Positions 1 through 9,183 are shown, counted from the stretch's first letter. The stretch is 47,960 bases of DNA from an uncultured Bacilli bacterium (GCA_934085875.1 CAKOHQ010000004.1:1-47960); one strand, 5' to 3'. The notes: a model not told the origin generated them from the letters alone. Numbers and translations are program-made.

Positions 1-25
1 TCCTTTCGGAAATGTATTTTATCAT
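1..25 (-). CDS. Possible start of a further gene in the bacteriocin operon, cut by the window edge
   Basis: An ATG at 25-23 on the minus strand opens a frame (M-I-K-Y-I-S-E-R) that runs off the left edge. A GAGGG sequence lies about 12 bases upstream. It follows the two bacteriocin precursor genes, where an immunity gene would be expected. Only eight codons are visible, so this is a weak call from position. Confidence 0.25.
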
Positions 26-105
26 ATTTTTGTAGTCCCTCTTTTTTATTAATGTCTACTTTAAGGGGTGCATTTCATAAATAGTATCCCTTCTTTTTAG
101 GTGAA

Positions 106-261
106 TTAACACATTTTCCCATTGATTGCTCTTCTAATGGAAGATCCTACTGCTTGTCCTAAATTAAACATTACAGATACTGTACGCATCATAGCATTTA
201 ATAAAGCACTACTAAATCCTCCTTTTATTTGTAACATTTCTTCTTGTTTTAATTCAATCAT
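106..261 (-). CDS. Double-glycine-leader bacteriocin precursor, peptide 1 (class IIb-like)
   Basis: This 51-residue precursor has a 15-residue double-glycine leader (MIELKQEEMLQIKGG) and a 36-residue mature part starting FSSALL. The leader has the usual spacing of hydrophobic residues before Gly-Gly. The mature part is hydrophobic and cationic, contains one GxxxG motif (GQAVG) and ends in a lone cysteine (NGKMC). GxxxG motifs in paired peptides are typical of two-peptide pore-forming bacteriocins. I chose the ATG at 261 over an upstream in-frame ATG at 312 because an AAAGGAG ribosome binding site precedes it and it gives a canonical leader. The C39 ABC exporter upstream in the operon would cleave after Gly-Gly. 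Target range is unknown. Confidence 0.85.
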   Translation of the reverse strand: MIELKQEEMLQIKGGFSSALLNAMMRTVSVMFNLGQAVGSSIRRAINGKMC

Positions 262-283
262 TTCCCTTTTTCTCCTTTCTTTT

Positions 284-421
284 TTAACATCTTTTAGGAT
301 GAATATATCCATCTACAATTCCTATTAAGAATGAGGCGAAAGCACTAAATCCTGCCATTAAGCCCCAATTTACGCCTCCTCCTTTTACTTCTTTTAATTC
401 ATTATTTTCAATAATTTCCAT
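284..421 (-). CDS. Double-glycine-leader bacteriocin precursor, peptide 2 (class IIb-like)
   Basis: This 45-residue precursor has a 15-residue leader (MEIIENNELKEVKGG) and a 30-residue mature part beginning GVNWGLMAG. The mature peptide has a GxxxG motif (GLMAG), a hydrophobic centre and a basic tail ending in a lone cysteine (HPKRC). A GGAGAG ribosome binding site precedes the ATG at 421. The gene ends 22 bases before peptide 1, so the two are co-translated from one message. Both mature peptides have GxxxG and a single C-terminal cysteine, which suggests a pair that works together and might be disulfide-linked; that last point is inference. Confidence 0.85.
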   Translation of the reverse strand: MEIIENNELKEVKGGGVNWGLMAGFSAFASFLIGIVDGYIHPKRC

Positions 422-436
422 ACTACTCTCTCCTTT

Positions 437-859
437 CTATTCTTTTAAATATTCAATTATTTTTTTCTTCTCTTTTGGGATTCTTATTACTAGATGGTAA
501 CCGTTTTTTTGATAATCTTTATTTAAATCTTTTACTTCTAAATAAACTTTTTGATAATTGATGTTATCTTGATAAATAATATTTGGATTAATTTTTTTCA
601 CTTTATATTCATAATGAATATTAGAAATTTGCAAGTATTTATTTTTTACTATTGTTGATACCTCCTTTTCCGGTACCAATACCTCAAGATAAAATAAGGA
701 GTTTTTAAATAAGATTTCGGAGTGAAGTTGAATTGAAGTTTGATAATAAAAGGTATTGATTCCATAAATTATAAATAATAGTAAAATGAATACGTTTAAC
801 AAAAAGATTTTTATAATTGACTTGCACTTTCTGTTTAAAATAAGGTAAGTGTTTAACAT
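437..859 (-). CDS. Small membrane-anchored bacteriocin export accessory protein
   Basis: The 140-residue protein has a short cytoplasmic N-terminus, one hydrophobic segment (about residues 17-36) and an extracytoplasmic, lysine-rich C-terminal part. It overlaps the 3' end of the exporter gene by 7 bases and precedes the bacteriocin genes. That is the place of HlyD-like accessory proteins (LcnD/ComB type) in such operons, but it is far shorter than those (usually over 400 residues) and lacks room for the long coiled coil. It may be a reduced accessory factor or an immunity protein. The role rests mainly on context. Confidence 0.5.
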   Translation of the reverse strand: MLNTYLILNRKCKSIIKIFLLNVFILLLFIIYGINTFYYQTSIQLHSEILFKNSLFYLEVLVPEKEVSTIVKNKYLQISNIHYEYKVKKINPNIIYQDNINYQKVYLEVKDLNKDYQKNGYHLVIRIPKEKKKIIEYLKE

Positions 860-2952
860 AATTCTTTTTCTTTCCTTTGTTTCGACAAGTTCTGTAACAG
901 TTTTCCTTGACTAAAGTATAAAGTTTGATCAAATAAATCAAGATTTTCTCTACGATGAGATACTACAATTATCGTTTTATCTGGATATTTAGAGAAAATA
1001 TTTTTCAAGATTTTTCTTTCTAAGTTAACATCTACTGCATTTAATCCCTCATCTATTAATATAATCTTTTTTTCTTGCAAAAGTAATCTTGCTAAAAGAA
1101 GTCGCTGTCTCTGTCCTCCAGAGAGATTTAGACCATTTTCTTCTAATTTTGTTTGATAACCTAAGAAGAAATTTTTTACAAAATCATCTACATAAGTTAT
1201 TTTGCAGATATCTAACCATTTGTTAGAATCTATTTCTTGGTAAAGGGTAATGTTATTTAGAATAGTATCTGTGTATAAAATTTCATTTTGTGACATTAGC
1301 CCTATTGAATTTCTGACATCGGAGATAGAATAATCATTTAGATCAATACCATTTAAATAAATCATATTTCTACTTATTTCATAGTATTTAAGTAGTAATT
1401 TTAAAATTGTACTCTTACCACTGCCCGAGTCACCTAATATGATTACTTTATTTCCTTTCAAAATGTCAAAAGTAATAGATTCTAATATATTTTTTTCTTG
1501 ATTGTAACTGAAAGATAAGCTTTGAAATGATATTTTTCCATCTGCAACAAAATTTGTTTTGGTGCATAAATTTTCTTCTTTTACTTCAAATAAATGATTA
1601 ATTCTTTTTAACGAATTTTTTGAATAAAAGTACTCTTTATTTAATTGAATAAAATTGATAATGGGTTCTAGAAAACAATTTGCAAGTGCTGTTAAGCTCA
1701 TCAAGTAACCTAATGTCATTTTTTGATTCATTACAAAATAAATTCCTATAAATTGAAAAAGTAAAGTTCCGATTGTTGTAATTAATTCTTTTAAAAATGA
1801 TTCCATTGTGTTAATGTTTTGATAAAAGAAATTATCATTTAATGATTTTAAATAAAGAGTTTCCATTCTTTCATTTATTGTACTTTCAATATTCATATTT
1901 TTAATTGTCTCAATGCCACTAATTGTTTCAGTTAGAAAAGATTGAATAGTAGCATTATTTTGTTGATTTAGTTTTGTATATTTTTCTAGCCATGGTCTAA
2001 AAACTAAAAATATTGCAAAATAAATCAAGATAATCATTACCATAAAGAGAAACATTTTGACATTCATAAGAATTAGAATCATTCCTGATGCGATTAAAAT
2101 AATTCCATCTAAACATACAGTGAGAATTAATTGATGTATAAAGTTTTTTACATAGATTAAATCATTTAATCGACTTATCATTTCTCCTGTTGTTCTACTA
2201 TGATAATAACTATAAGGAAGTAAAATTATTTTTTTGAAAGTACGTAGAAAAATTAGATAATCTAGTTTTTGGCTAAAAATAATAAAAGTTTGATTTCTGA
2301 ATAAACTACTAATGATTTTGAATAATGATAAAATACCAAAGATAAAAGTTATTATTAGAAGATTATTTTTTGTGCTTTCTAGGATGAAATCAATAATAAA
2401 TTGTAAATAAAAACTACAGATACAAGAAAATATTGTATAGAATAGCGAAAGAAATAGGATAGTGAAAATCATGCTTTTATTTTTAATAAGTATTTCTTTG
2501 ATTATGGTATTTAAATATTTTGTTTCTTGATAAGTTTCTATTTTTTTGATTGGTCTAAGAATAAGAATATAGCCTGTCCAAATATTTTTAAACTCTTCTA
2601 TTAATATTTCTCTTTGCCCAATTGCGGGATCCATTACGACTACTTTATTTTTCTTCATTGTATATACAACACAGAAATGTTCATAATTTTTATCAATGAT
2701 TTGAATGATAAATGGAGTTTCTATTTCTTGTACGGTATTGTAATTGTTTGTTTTGTATCCATTAGCATTAAATCCAAGTTTTTCTGCTGCTTGTTTTAGT
2801 TGATAAAAATTTGTTCCTTCTTTGTTTGTATTGGTTAATTCGACTAACTTAGCCATTGAAATTGAACCTTTGTAATAGTGAATGATAGATAATAAAGATG
2901 CTGCACCACATTCTTTATATCCATCTTGTAAGACAATTAAATTTTTTTTCAT
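853..2952 (-). CDS. Peptidase-containing ABC transporter (bacteriocin exporter, C39 family)
   Basis: The 699-residue protein has the three-part layout of LcnC/ComA-type exporters. An N-terminal C39 cysteine peptidase has its catalytic Cys in QDGYKECGAAS (Cys15), a His in HFCVVY and the Asp of MDPA. A six-helix transmembrane domain follows. The C-terminal nucleotide-binding domain has Walker A GDSGSGKST, signature LSGGQRQR and Walker B IILIDEG. It cleaves double-glycine leaders while exporting the mature peptides. The length is normal for the family. The ATG at 2952 has a GAGGAGGT ribosome binding site. It is the first gene of the operon that goes on to the accessory protein and two precursors. 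I saw no convincing -35/-10 pair upstream. Confidence 0.95.
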   Translation of the reverse strand: MKKNLIVLQDGYKECGAASLLSIIHYYKGSISMAKLVELTNTNKEGTNFYQLKQAAEKLGFNANGYKTNNYNTVQEIETPFIIQIIDKNYEHFCVVYTMKKNKVVVMDPAIGQREILIEEFKNIWTGYILILRPIKKIETYQETKYLNTIIKEILIKNKSMIFTILFLSLFYTIFSCICSFYLQFIIDFILESTKNNLLIITFIFGILSLFKIISSLFRNQTFIIFSQKLDYLIFLRTFKKIILLPYSYYHSRTTGEMISRLNDLIYVKNFIHQLILTVCLDGIILIASGMILILMNVKMFLFMVMIILIYFAIFLVFRPWLEKYTKLNQQNNATIQSFLTETISGIETIKNMNIESTINERMETLYLKSLNDNFFYQNINTMESFLKELITTIGTLLFQFIGIYFVMNQKMTLGYLMSLTALANCFLEPIINFIQLNKEYFYSKNSLKRINHLFEVKEENLCTKTNFVADGKISFQSLSFSYNQEKNILESITFDILKGNKVIILGDSGSGKSTILKLLLKYYEISRNMIYLNGIDLNDYSISDVRNSIGLMSQNEILYTDTILNNITLYQEIDSNKWLDICKITYVDDFVKNFFLGYQTKLEENGLNLSGGQRQRLLLARLLLQEKKIILIDEGLNAVDVNLERKILKNIFSKYPDKTIIVVSHRRENLDLFDQTLYFSQGKLLQNLSKQRKEKELC

Positions 2953-3103
2953 TTTTACCTCCTCTACTTATATTATTCTTTGTTGATGAGGTAAAATCCT
3001 TCTTCTTTCTAAAATTTTTTTAAATTAATAATACTGATATAGATTTTTCTCTTTAAAAATAGGGTTTAAATGGAAAAAAATATGATTTTAAAATTTAATA
3101 ATA

Positions 3104-3128
3104 AAAAACATATTGGCGATATGTTTTT
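3104..3128 (-). terminator. Rho-independent terminator after the scpA-to-metallopeptidase operon
   Basis: Ten-base arms (AAAAACATAT and ATATGTTTTT) around a five-base loop, followed on the minus strand by a T-rich stretch. It lies 7 bases past the stop of the HExxH protein gene. Confidence 0.8.
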
Positions 3129-3134
3129 TGGTTC

Positions 3135-5597
3135 TTATTTTTTATAACTATTTATTCCTTCATACTGTGATTTTTGTAACAATTGAGATGTATAATAAAA
3201 ATTATAAAGAGTTTCTGGTTCACTATCCTGTATAATTGGTACACTAGAAAACTTCTTAAAATATTTATTGATGAATTGTGTTTGAAATGGTGTTCTAAAC
3301 ATACCAATTACAATTTCTTTGGCATATTTATAGCTTACATAATCTAAGTCTTTTACTAAACCAACAGTATCAATTACACCAATGTTATTTATGTCGGCTA
3401 TTAACTTTTGGCAAAAAAGTTTATATACTTTTTTTGCTGGTTCATTAAAAGCATAACTTTCGCCTGGTCTACTCTCATTTGCGTAAATTTTTGTTCCTGC
3501 CGCTGCTAACCATAGATTTGCAAATAGTGCAGATTCTTTTAAAGATTCATCTGCAATCGGTTGCTTAGTTTTTATATCCACAACCTTAAAAGTTTGAGGA
3601 TTATTAAAATCAATTTCAATAGTATATTTATTCACTAAATCATGCAATTCTTCAAATGTTGGAAGATAATTTTTGGGGTTATTTTTTTGATTATTCTTTG
3701 AATTAATCAATATTGTTCTTATAAATTCTAGCGGTGATAAATAGCTACCATCTTCTTTAAAAAGAATTTTTCCGGTTTCATTATGAATATAGTGTTCCCG
3801 ATCCATCATTTTAAAAATTTCAATTGTTATAAAGTTTTCTAATGTAAATGATTGATTGTTATAATAAATAATTGTAGATTTTTCCTCTTTACTAAACTTA
3901 GATAAAATATTATTTAGATATTCTTTTTTAATGTTGTTATCCAATCTATCTAAGTCATTTTTATATTTTTGAGTACTTTTTTCTAAATTACTTAACTTAC
4001 CGCTTGATTGATGTAATTCAATGTTATACATTAAACTCCTTATTCTTGTAGTATACTGTGAATAATTGTGATAGAAATTATCATTTCCCTTTTTTTCATC
4101 TAGACGCATAAATTCTAAATTTTGTTCAAGAAATGAACTGATTGTTATTATATCTTTTAAATATATTTCATAGAAAAAAATAGTTTTTTTGCTGTTATAT
4201 TTTCGGTAATCATAATCCTTTAAAACATTTATAATATTAGATATTCTATTGTATAAAATATTATTTAATTTATATAAAATAGCTCTTTTTTGTTCTTCTG
4301 TTTTTTTTGACATATTTATGCTATTTAATTGTTTATGTCTTATTTCATATATTATAAAGTCTTCATACATTTGTTCGGTTTCAAAGGATATATTTTTTTC
4401 TTCTAGCATTTCTTCTAATGTTTTTGAAGTTCCATCTTTATTAAAAATATTATCCAGAGATGGATACTTTTTTACTAGTTCAAAATAATTACTTGAAACG
4501 ATTTTTCTGATATTTTCAACATTAAACTTTTCTTTTGATATTTTTTTCTTTGTGCCATCTTGATTAGTAATTGTTACATATTCGTATTGAAATCTTCTTT
4601 CCTTAATATATTTACTTTTTTCTTTAATCATTGTTCTTGCTATATCTTCTCTGTTATGAATACCATAGAATATACTTGCAATGTAGTAGCCGTTTTTTTG
4701 AGCATCTTCTTCTATTTCATTGAATAAATAGTTTTCTCCTGTTTTATACTCTTTCATCCCAAATAACTTTTGAATTGTCATTTCTAGTCCGCGGATACTA
4801 TTTTTTTTCGTAACTGATTCTATTTCTTGGATTGCATGAGTATTTTCATGGGCAGCACATTGTATCATTCGTTGTAAATTATCGTAAAATCCTTTAACAT
4901 TTGATTTTTTTGCATTCATTGCAATATACATTCCACAATTATAGCCGCCAGTAAAACTATTGTCATCATTTTCTATTTCTACTATCCTAATTGTTGGTTT
5001 TATCCCATAATATCCTTTTTCAGAAAAAGTTAAAGTGGATACATAATTAAATAAAAATTTTAATTCATATTCGGATGTAGGAATATTATTTTCTTCAAGA
5101 ATTTTTGTTGCATATTTTTTCAACTTTTCTTGATCTTTTTTTCGATTATAATTTAAATTTTTTTCATTAGTTACCACAAGTGAAAAAAATGTCATTAGTC
5201 TGTCTTTGTCATATGTTGAAACGGGATGATTATTCATTATATTGATATATATTTGATTTAAATTTTCTTTTAATTTTCTTTTTCCTATTTCAAATTTTTG
5301 CTGTTGACTTTGTGTAAAGTTAACTAGTTTGTGATTAGTTAGTAAGAAACTATAATTTACTAATAAAGGATTATTCATAAAAGAATTTAATAATTCATTT
5401 TTAAATTTTTCCATACTTTCTTTTAATTCCATACTTTTGGGATTATTTTGATATTTTAATATATAGTTTTCTATGGCATATATTAATCTTGCTTCTCTTT
5501 CATTATGTGTAGCAAAGGAAAAATTTTGTTGACTTTTCAATATCTTTTCTATCTCTAACTCACCAAATACACTTATTCCTATTTCGTCATATTTCAT
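3135..5597 (-). CDS. Large uncharacterised protein with an HExxH zinc-peptidase signature
   Basis: This 820-residue protein is not one I recognise by name. Residues 250-254 read H-E-N-T-H inside AAHENTHAIQ, an HExxH zinc-binding signature. An acidic stretch EIEEDA about 40 residues later (near 295-299) could give the third ligand, as in gluzincin-like peptidases. The rest is highly charged and helical, with no signal peptide or membrane segment seen, so it is probably cytoplasmic. It is the last gene of the scpA-scpB-pdp-trmB operon, 27 bases after trmB, and has a good terminator. Substrate and role cannot be told from the sequence. The match to the zinc motif is direct; peptidase activity is inference. 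Confidence 0.55.
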   Translation of the reverse strand: MKYDEIGISVFGELEIEKILKSQQNFSFATHNEREARLIYAIENYILKYQNNPKSMELKESMEKFKNELLNSFMNNPLLVNYSFLLTNHKLVNFTQSQQQKFEIGKRKLKENLNQIYINIMNNHPVSTYDKDRLMTFFSLVVTNEKNLNYNRKKDQEKLKKYATKILEENNIPTSEYELKFLFNYVSTLTFSEKGYYGIKPTIRIVEIENDDNSFTGGYNCGMYIAMNAKKSNVKGFYDNLQRMIQCAAHENTHAIQEIESVTKKNSIRGLEMTIQKLFGMKEYKTGENYLFNEIEEDAQKNGYYIASIFYGIHNREDIARTMIKEKSKYIKERRFQYEYVTITNQDGTKKKISKEKFNVENIRKIVSSNYFELVKKYPSLDNIFNKDGTSKTLEEMLEEKNISFETEQMYEDFIIYEIRHKQLNSINMSKKTEEQKRAILYKLNNILYNRISNIINVLKDYDYRKYNSKKTIFFYEIYLKDIITISSFLEQNLEFMRLDEKKGNDNFYHNYSQYTTRIRSLMYNIELHQSSGKLSNLEKSTQKYKNDLDRLDNNIKKEYLNNILSKFSKEEKSTIIYYNNQSFTLENFITIEIFKMMDREHYIHNETGKILFKEDGSYLSPLEFIRTILINSKNNQKNNPKNYLPTFEELHDLVNKYTIEIDFNNPQTFKVVDIKTKQPIADESLKESALFANLWLAAAGTKIYANESRPGESYAFNEPAKKVYKLFCQKLIADINNIGVIDTVGLVKDLDYVSYKYAKEIVIGMFRTPFQTQFINKYFKKFSSVPIIQDSEPETLYNFYYTSQLLQKSQYEGINSYKK

Positions 5598-5624
5598 TTC
5601 TTTTTCTCCTTTTATCCTTTAATC

Positions 5625-6287
5625 CTAATGTTTTTTAGATTTTTTATTTGATTTTGGCTGTTTTATTGCTTCTAGGCGATTGATTTTAACTCCTAGTTTT
5701 ACAAATTTTTTTTCATATTCTGTTTTAATATTTTGAGAGATGTCTTCTTGATAAAGATCTCTTGTTATAGATTTGATTTGGTAGCCAAAATTTTCTAAGG
5801 ATTCTTTAGAATATTCAAATAAAGGATTGTTATCTGTTTTCATGATAATTTCGGCATTACTTTTAAAGATTTTATCATATTTTTCTAAAAATATTGGACT
5901 AGTTAATCTTCTTTTAGCGTGTCTTTCTTTTGGCCAAGGATCAGAAAAGTTAAGATATATTAAGGAAATTTCTTTGGAGAAAATAGTATCAATATAATTG
6001 GCATCTAATCTTACTAATTTTAAGTTATCAATCTCTAGTTCGTTTGACTTTTGGATTGCTCTAACGAGAACACTATCAAATTTTTCTATTCCAATAAAGT
6101 TGATATTTGGATAGCGAAGGGCATTTTCGATAATAAAGTCTCCTTTTCCCATGCCAATTTCAATATAAATTGGATTATCATTTTGGAATACTTCTTTCCA
6201 TTTTCCCATATAATTGGTAGCGTCTTCTACATAGTACTTTCCTTTTTCAATAATTTCATTTGCTCCTTTAACGTGTTTTAATCGCAT
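5625..6287 (-). CDS. trmB: tRNA (guanine46-N7)-methyltransferase, copy 1
   Basis: TrmB makes m7G46 in the tRNA variable loop using SAM. The 220-residue protein has the SAM-binding motif IEIGMGKGDF, the family motif NFSDPWPKERHAKRR and the C-terminal TEYEKKF stretch that closes the active site. Length is normal. The tail is lysine-rich (KSNKKSKKH). It sits in an operon after pyrimidine nucleoside phosphorylase. A second complete trmB occurs at 39381-40010 with clearly different codon use, which is odd because bacteria normally keep one copy. Confidence 0.93.
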   Translation of the reverse strand: MRLKHVKGANEIIEKGKYYVEDATNYMGKWKEVFQNDNPIYIEIGMGKGDFIIENALRYPNINFIGIEKFDSVLVRAIQKSNELEIDNLKLVRLDANYIDTIFSKEISLIYLNFSDPWPKERHAKRRLTSPIFLEKYDKIFKSNAEIIMKTDNNPLFEYSKESLENFGYQIKSITRDLYQEDISQNIKTEYEKKFVKLGVKINRLEAIKQPKSNKKSKKH

Positions 6288-6317
6288 TGTTATTTACTCC
6301 TTTACTAAAAACTCTTT

Positions 6318-7586
6318 TTATTCCATAATTTGATAAATTAAAGTTTTTTCTTTTGGCGGGTTATCTGTAATCAAGAATGATTCTGTGGAGATTTCTTGTG
6401 GGTTTAATTCTTTTGAAGTATATAATGTCATTAAGGTATCGCCTACTTCTACTTTATCTCCTACCTTTTTATTTAAGATTATTCCTGCGCCATAATCTAA
6501 TTTATCGTTTAAGTTTAATCTACCTGCACCTAGATGCATAGATAAATTTCCTAATAAAAGGGCATCAATTGTATCAATGAATCCAGATTTTTTGCTTAAG
6601 ATTTCGCATTGATAAGTACTTTGAGGTAAATTTGAAATGTTTCCCCCTTGGGCACCTACAAACTCTAAAAATTTGTGATAAGCATTTCCGTTGGCAATAT
6701 TTTTTTGAACTAATTTTTTTGCCTCTTTCGTTGAGATATTTAAATCTAAATGAACCATTTGGGTAGCAATTTCTATACATAAGTCTGTTAAATGTCCAGT
6801 TTTTCCTTGTAAAACTTCCATAGCTTCTTTTACTTCTAAAGCATTTCCAATGTTATTTCCTAGAGGAATGTCCATATTACTTAAAATGCAAACAACTTCT
6901 ATCCCATGACTAGCGCCAATTTGAATCATTAATTTGGCTAACTTTTGAGCATCTTTCAATGTTTTAATTAATGCTCCTTTTCCTACTTTTACGTCTATTA
7001 CTAATTTTTTTGCTCCACTAGCAATCTTTTTACTCATTATAGAAGAAGCAATTAGGGGGATGGATTCTACTGTACCTGTAACATCTCTTAGGGCATAGAT
7101 TTTTTTATCAGCAGGTACTAAATTACTTGTTTGACTGACAACAGCTAGTCCAATTGTTTTTACCTGATTTAAAAATGTTTTTTCATCTAATGCAACTTGG
7201 AAACCAGGGATAGATTCTAGTTTATCGATTGTGCCTCCAGTATGACCAAGACCTCTACCACTCATTTTTGCAACACGTCCTCCACAAGATGCTACGATTG
7301 GAGCAACTATAAGTGTTGTTTTATCTCCTACTCCACCTGTTGAGTGTTTGTCTACAACTGTTCCTAAACTACTTAGATCTAACTTTTCTCCACTATTTAG
7401 CATGATTGTAGTTAAAGTAATGATTTCATGATCAGTTAATCCTTTTAAAACAATTGCCATTAATAAACTACTCATTTGATAGTCTTTAACTTCTCCTTTT
7501 AAATAGCCATTTACAGCATAAGCGATTTCTTCTTCTGATAAAATTTTTCCTAATCTTTTTTTATTAATAATTTCAATAATATTCAT
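6318..7586 (-). CDS. pdp: Pyrimidine-nucleoside phosphorylase
   Basis: The enzyme splits uridine and thymidine or deoxyuridine with phosphate to free base and (deoxy)ribose 1-phosphate, in pyrimidine salvage. The 422-residue protein matches the DeoA/PynP family along its length. It has KHSTGGVGDK (phosphate and substrate binding), KMSGRGLGHTGGT and the C-terminal GAGIILNKKVGDKVEVGD domain. The KHSTGGVGD signature does not separate PynP from thymidine phosphorylase; low-GC Gram-positives usually have the broader enzyme. It lies between scpB and trmB in the same operon. Confidence 0.9.
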   Translation of the reverse strand: MNIIEIINKKRLGKILSEEEIAYAVNGYLKGEVKDYQMSSLLMAIVLKGLTDHEIITLTTIMLNSGEKLDLSSLGTVVDKHSTGGVGDKTTLIVAPIVASCGGRVAKMSGRGLGHTGGTIDKLESIPGFQVALDEKTFLNQVKTIGLAVVSQTSNLVPADKKIYALRDVTGTVESIPLIASSIMSKKIASGAKKLVIDVKVGKGALIKTLKDAQKLAKLMIQIGASHGIEVVCILSNMDIPLGNNIGNALEVKEAMEVLQGKTGHLTDLCIEIATQMVHLDLNISTKEAKKLVQKNIANGNAYHKFLEFVGAQGGNISNLPQSTYQCEILSKKSGFIDTIDALLLGNLSMHLGAGRLNLNDKLDYGAGIILNKKVGDKVEVGDTLMTLYTSKELNPQEISTESFLITDNPPKEKTLIYQIME

Positions 7587-7607
7587 TTGAACACCTCTTT
7601 ATTCTTT

Positions 7608-8165
7608 TTATTCTTTTTCATCATGATAATTGGAACGAAATAAATCTTTTTCTTGATCTGTTACTTCAATTTGAGAAATATCTGGTAAATCTTCTTTGGT
7701 GGATAATCCAAAATAATCTAGAAAATCATCTGTTGTTTTATAAAGAATAGGATGACCTGGTAAATCTGATTTTCCTGCTTCTTTAAGTAATCCTTTTGCT
7801 AATAATTTTCTTAAGACAAATACGGAGTCAACTCCTCGCATTTCATCAATTTTTGCTCTAGTAATTGGTTCGTTATAAGCAACGATTGCTAATATTTCTA
7901 AAGCAGCTTGAGATAAGATATGCGTTCTTGGATTTTCTAATAATTTTTCATAATATTCTTTATGTTCTTGTTTGGTTGTTAATTTAAGTGTATTTCCTAA
8001 GTAACTTAATCGAAGTCCTCTATTTTCTTCTTCATAATGAATTTTTAATTGATATACTAATTTTTTTGTATCTTCTTCAGATAGAGATAAAATAGACATA
8101 ATTTCCTTTAATGTTAATCCATTATCTCCTTGTACATATAATAATCCTTCTAATATTCCTTCCAT
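7608..8165 (-). CDS. scpB: Segregation and condensation protein B
   Basis: ScpB is a winged-helix (kite) protein that, as a dimer with ScpA, completes the SMC condensin complex for chromosome compaction and segregation. The 185-residue protein has two winged-helix domains, with the conserved stretch ALEILAIVAYNEPITRAKID and the second-domain motif LLKEAGKSDLPGHP. It starts 4 bases after the scpA stop, so it is translationally coupled. Confidence 0.95.
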   Translation of the reverse strand: MEGILEGLLYVQGDNGLTLKEIMSILSLSEEDTKKLVYQLKIHYEEENRGLRLSYLGNTLKLTTKQEHKEYYEKLLENPRTHILSQAALEILAIVAYNEPITRAKIDEMRGVDSVFVLRKLLAKGLLKEAGKSDLPGHPILYKTTDDFLDYFGLSTKEDLPDISQIEVTDQEKDLFRSNYHDEKE

Positions 8166-8169
8166 TACA

Positions 8170-8892
8170 TCACCTTAATTCTATATAAATTTTGTCAAAG
8201 GAGTTTTCTTGAGTTAAATTTACTGTATTTTCTTTAGCTAATTCTAGAATTGACATAAAAGTTACAACAATATAACTTTTGTTATAATTATCAAATAAAT
8301 CTTCAAATTCAGCTTTTTTCTTTGTTTTTAAGAAAGAAACAATATCACTTTTTCTTCTTTTTACACTATATTCTTTTGTTGTTACTCTTGTGGTAATTGG
8401 TTTTTCCATATTTTTACGAAGAAGAAATTTCTCCCATGCTTCAACTAAATTATCTATGGTTGCGTTTTCATCTGGGACTAATTTTTGAGGAGAAATTTCG
8501 TTTAAGTTAGAAGGGGCTTTGGTATAAATTTCACGGCGATGATGTTCTAATTTTTTAAAGTCTTTTGTAATTTCTTTATACTTTTGATATTCTATTAATT
8601 TTTCTATTAAGTTTTCTCTTGTTACTTCTTCCTCTTCTTCCTCTTCTAAAGGATCTTCTTTTACTTTAGGGAGTAATGATTTGGATTTTATTTCCATTAA
8701 GGTTGCGGCCATGACTAAATATTCTGAGGCAATATCAATATTTAGTTCTTCCATTTGATGGATATAGGAAAAATACTGATCAGTAATTTCATTTATATTA
8801 ATGTCATAAATATCAATATTAGATATTTTTACTAAATGTAAAAGTAGATCTAATGGGCCTTCAAATTCGTTTATTTTAATTTTGTAATCCAT
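8170..8892 (-). CDS. scpA: Segregation and condensation protein A
   Basis: ScpA is the kleisin subunit that bridges SMC heads. The 240-residue protein has the N-terminal kleisin signature FEGPLDLLLHLVKISNIDIYD (split here: EGPLDLLLHL, then NIDIYDI), a charged glutamate-rich linker (EEEEEEE near residue 85) and a C-terminal winged-helix domain (VTFMSILELAKENTVNLTQ region). The ATG at 8892 has a GAGGG ribosome binding site and the gene is first in its operon, behind an extended -10 promoter. Confidence 0.95.
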   Translation of the reverse strand: MDYKIKINEFEGPLDLLLHLVKISNIDIYDININEITDQYFSYIHQMEELNIDIASEYLVMAATLMEIKSKSLLPKVKEDPLEEEEEEEVTRENLIEKLIEYQKYKEITKDFKKLEHHRREIYTKAPSNLNEISPQKLVPDENATIDNLVEAWEKFLLRKNMEKPITTRVTTKEYSVKRRKSDIVSFLKTKKKAEFEDLFDNYNKSYIVVTFMSILELAKENTVNLTQENSFDKIYIELR

Positions 8893-8928
8893 CTTTATCC
8901 CTCACTTAATTTTTTTATTACCATATGA

Positions 8929-8937
8929 ATTATATCA
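8929..8937 (-). promoter_or_regulatory. Extended -10 promoter for the scpA operon
   Basis: On the minus strand this reads TGATATAAT, a perfect TG-n-TATAAT extended -10. There is no clear -35, as allowed for extended -10 promoters. The same nonamer occurs before recD2 and mraY. Confidence 0.6.
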
Positions 8938-8989
8938 TGAAAATGAAAAAGATAAAAGAAGTTAAAATAAGAAAATACTTATTTTTCAA

Positions 8990-9020
8990 GAAAAAAAAGA
9001 CCTTATTGGCCTTTTTTTTT
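8990..9020 (-). terminator. Terminator after the small membrane protein gene
   Basis: Arms AAGGCC and GGTCTT with a five-base loop and an eight-T run on the minus strand. A-run and T-run on both sides mean it could also work on the plus strand. It touches the stop of the 54-residue gene. Confidence 0.7.
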
Positions 9021-9183
9021 ACATCATATCTTCTAACTCATCATACATGCTATTCATTTCTTTTTTCGCAAATCTTTTTACTTCATTAATGTATTTTTTT
9101 ACATTTCCATTTCTCATTTGTTGGTATAATAATGTACCACCAACACCCATTGCTACACATGCAATTGAACCTTTCATACTCAT
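9019..9183 (-). CDS. Small protein with an N-terminal hydrophobic segment
   Basis: This 54-residue protein starts MSMKGSIACVAMGVGG, a hydrophobic glycine-rich segment that may insert in the membrane, followed by a charged helical part (NEVKRFAKKEMNSMYDELEDMM). I do not recognise it. The reading frame is supported by an AAGGAG ribosome binding site 8 bases before the ATG, a TATAAT box at 9231-9236 and a terminator right after the stop, so it is likely a monocistronic real gene. It resembles the YtxH-like class of short membrane-anchored coiled proteins only in layout. Confidence 0.6.
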   Translation of the reverse strand: MSMKGSIACVAMGVGGTLLYQQMRNGNVKKYINEVKRFAKKEMNSMYDELEDMM

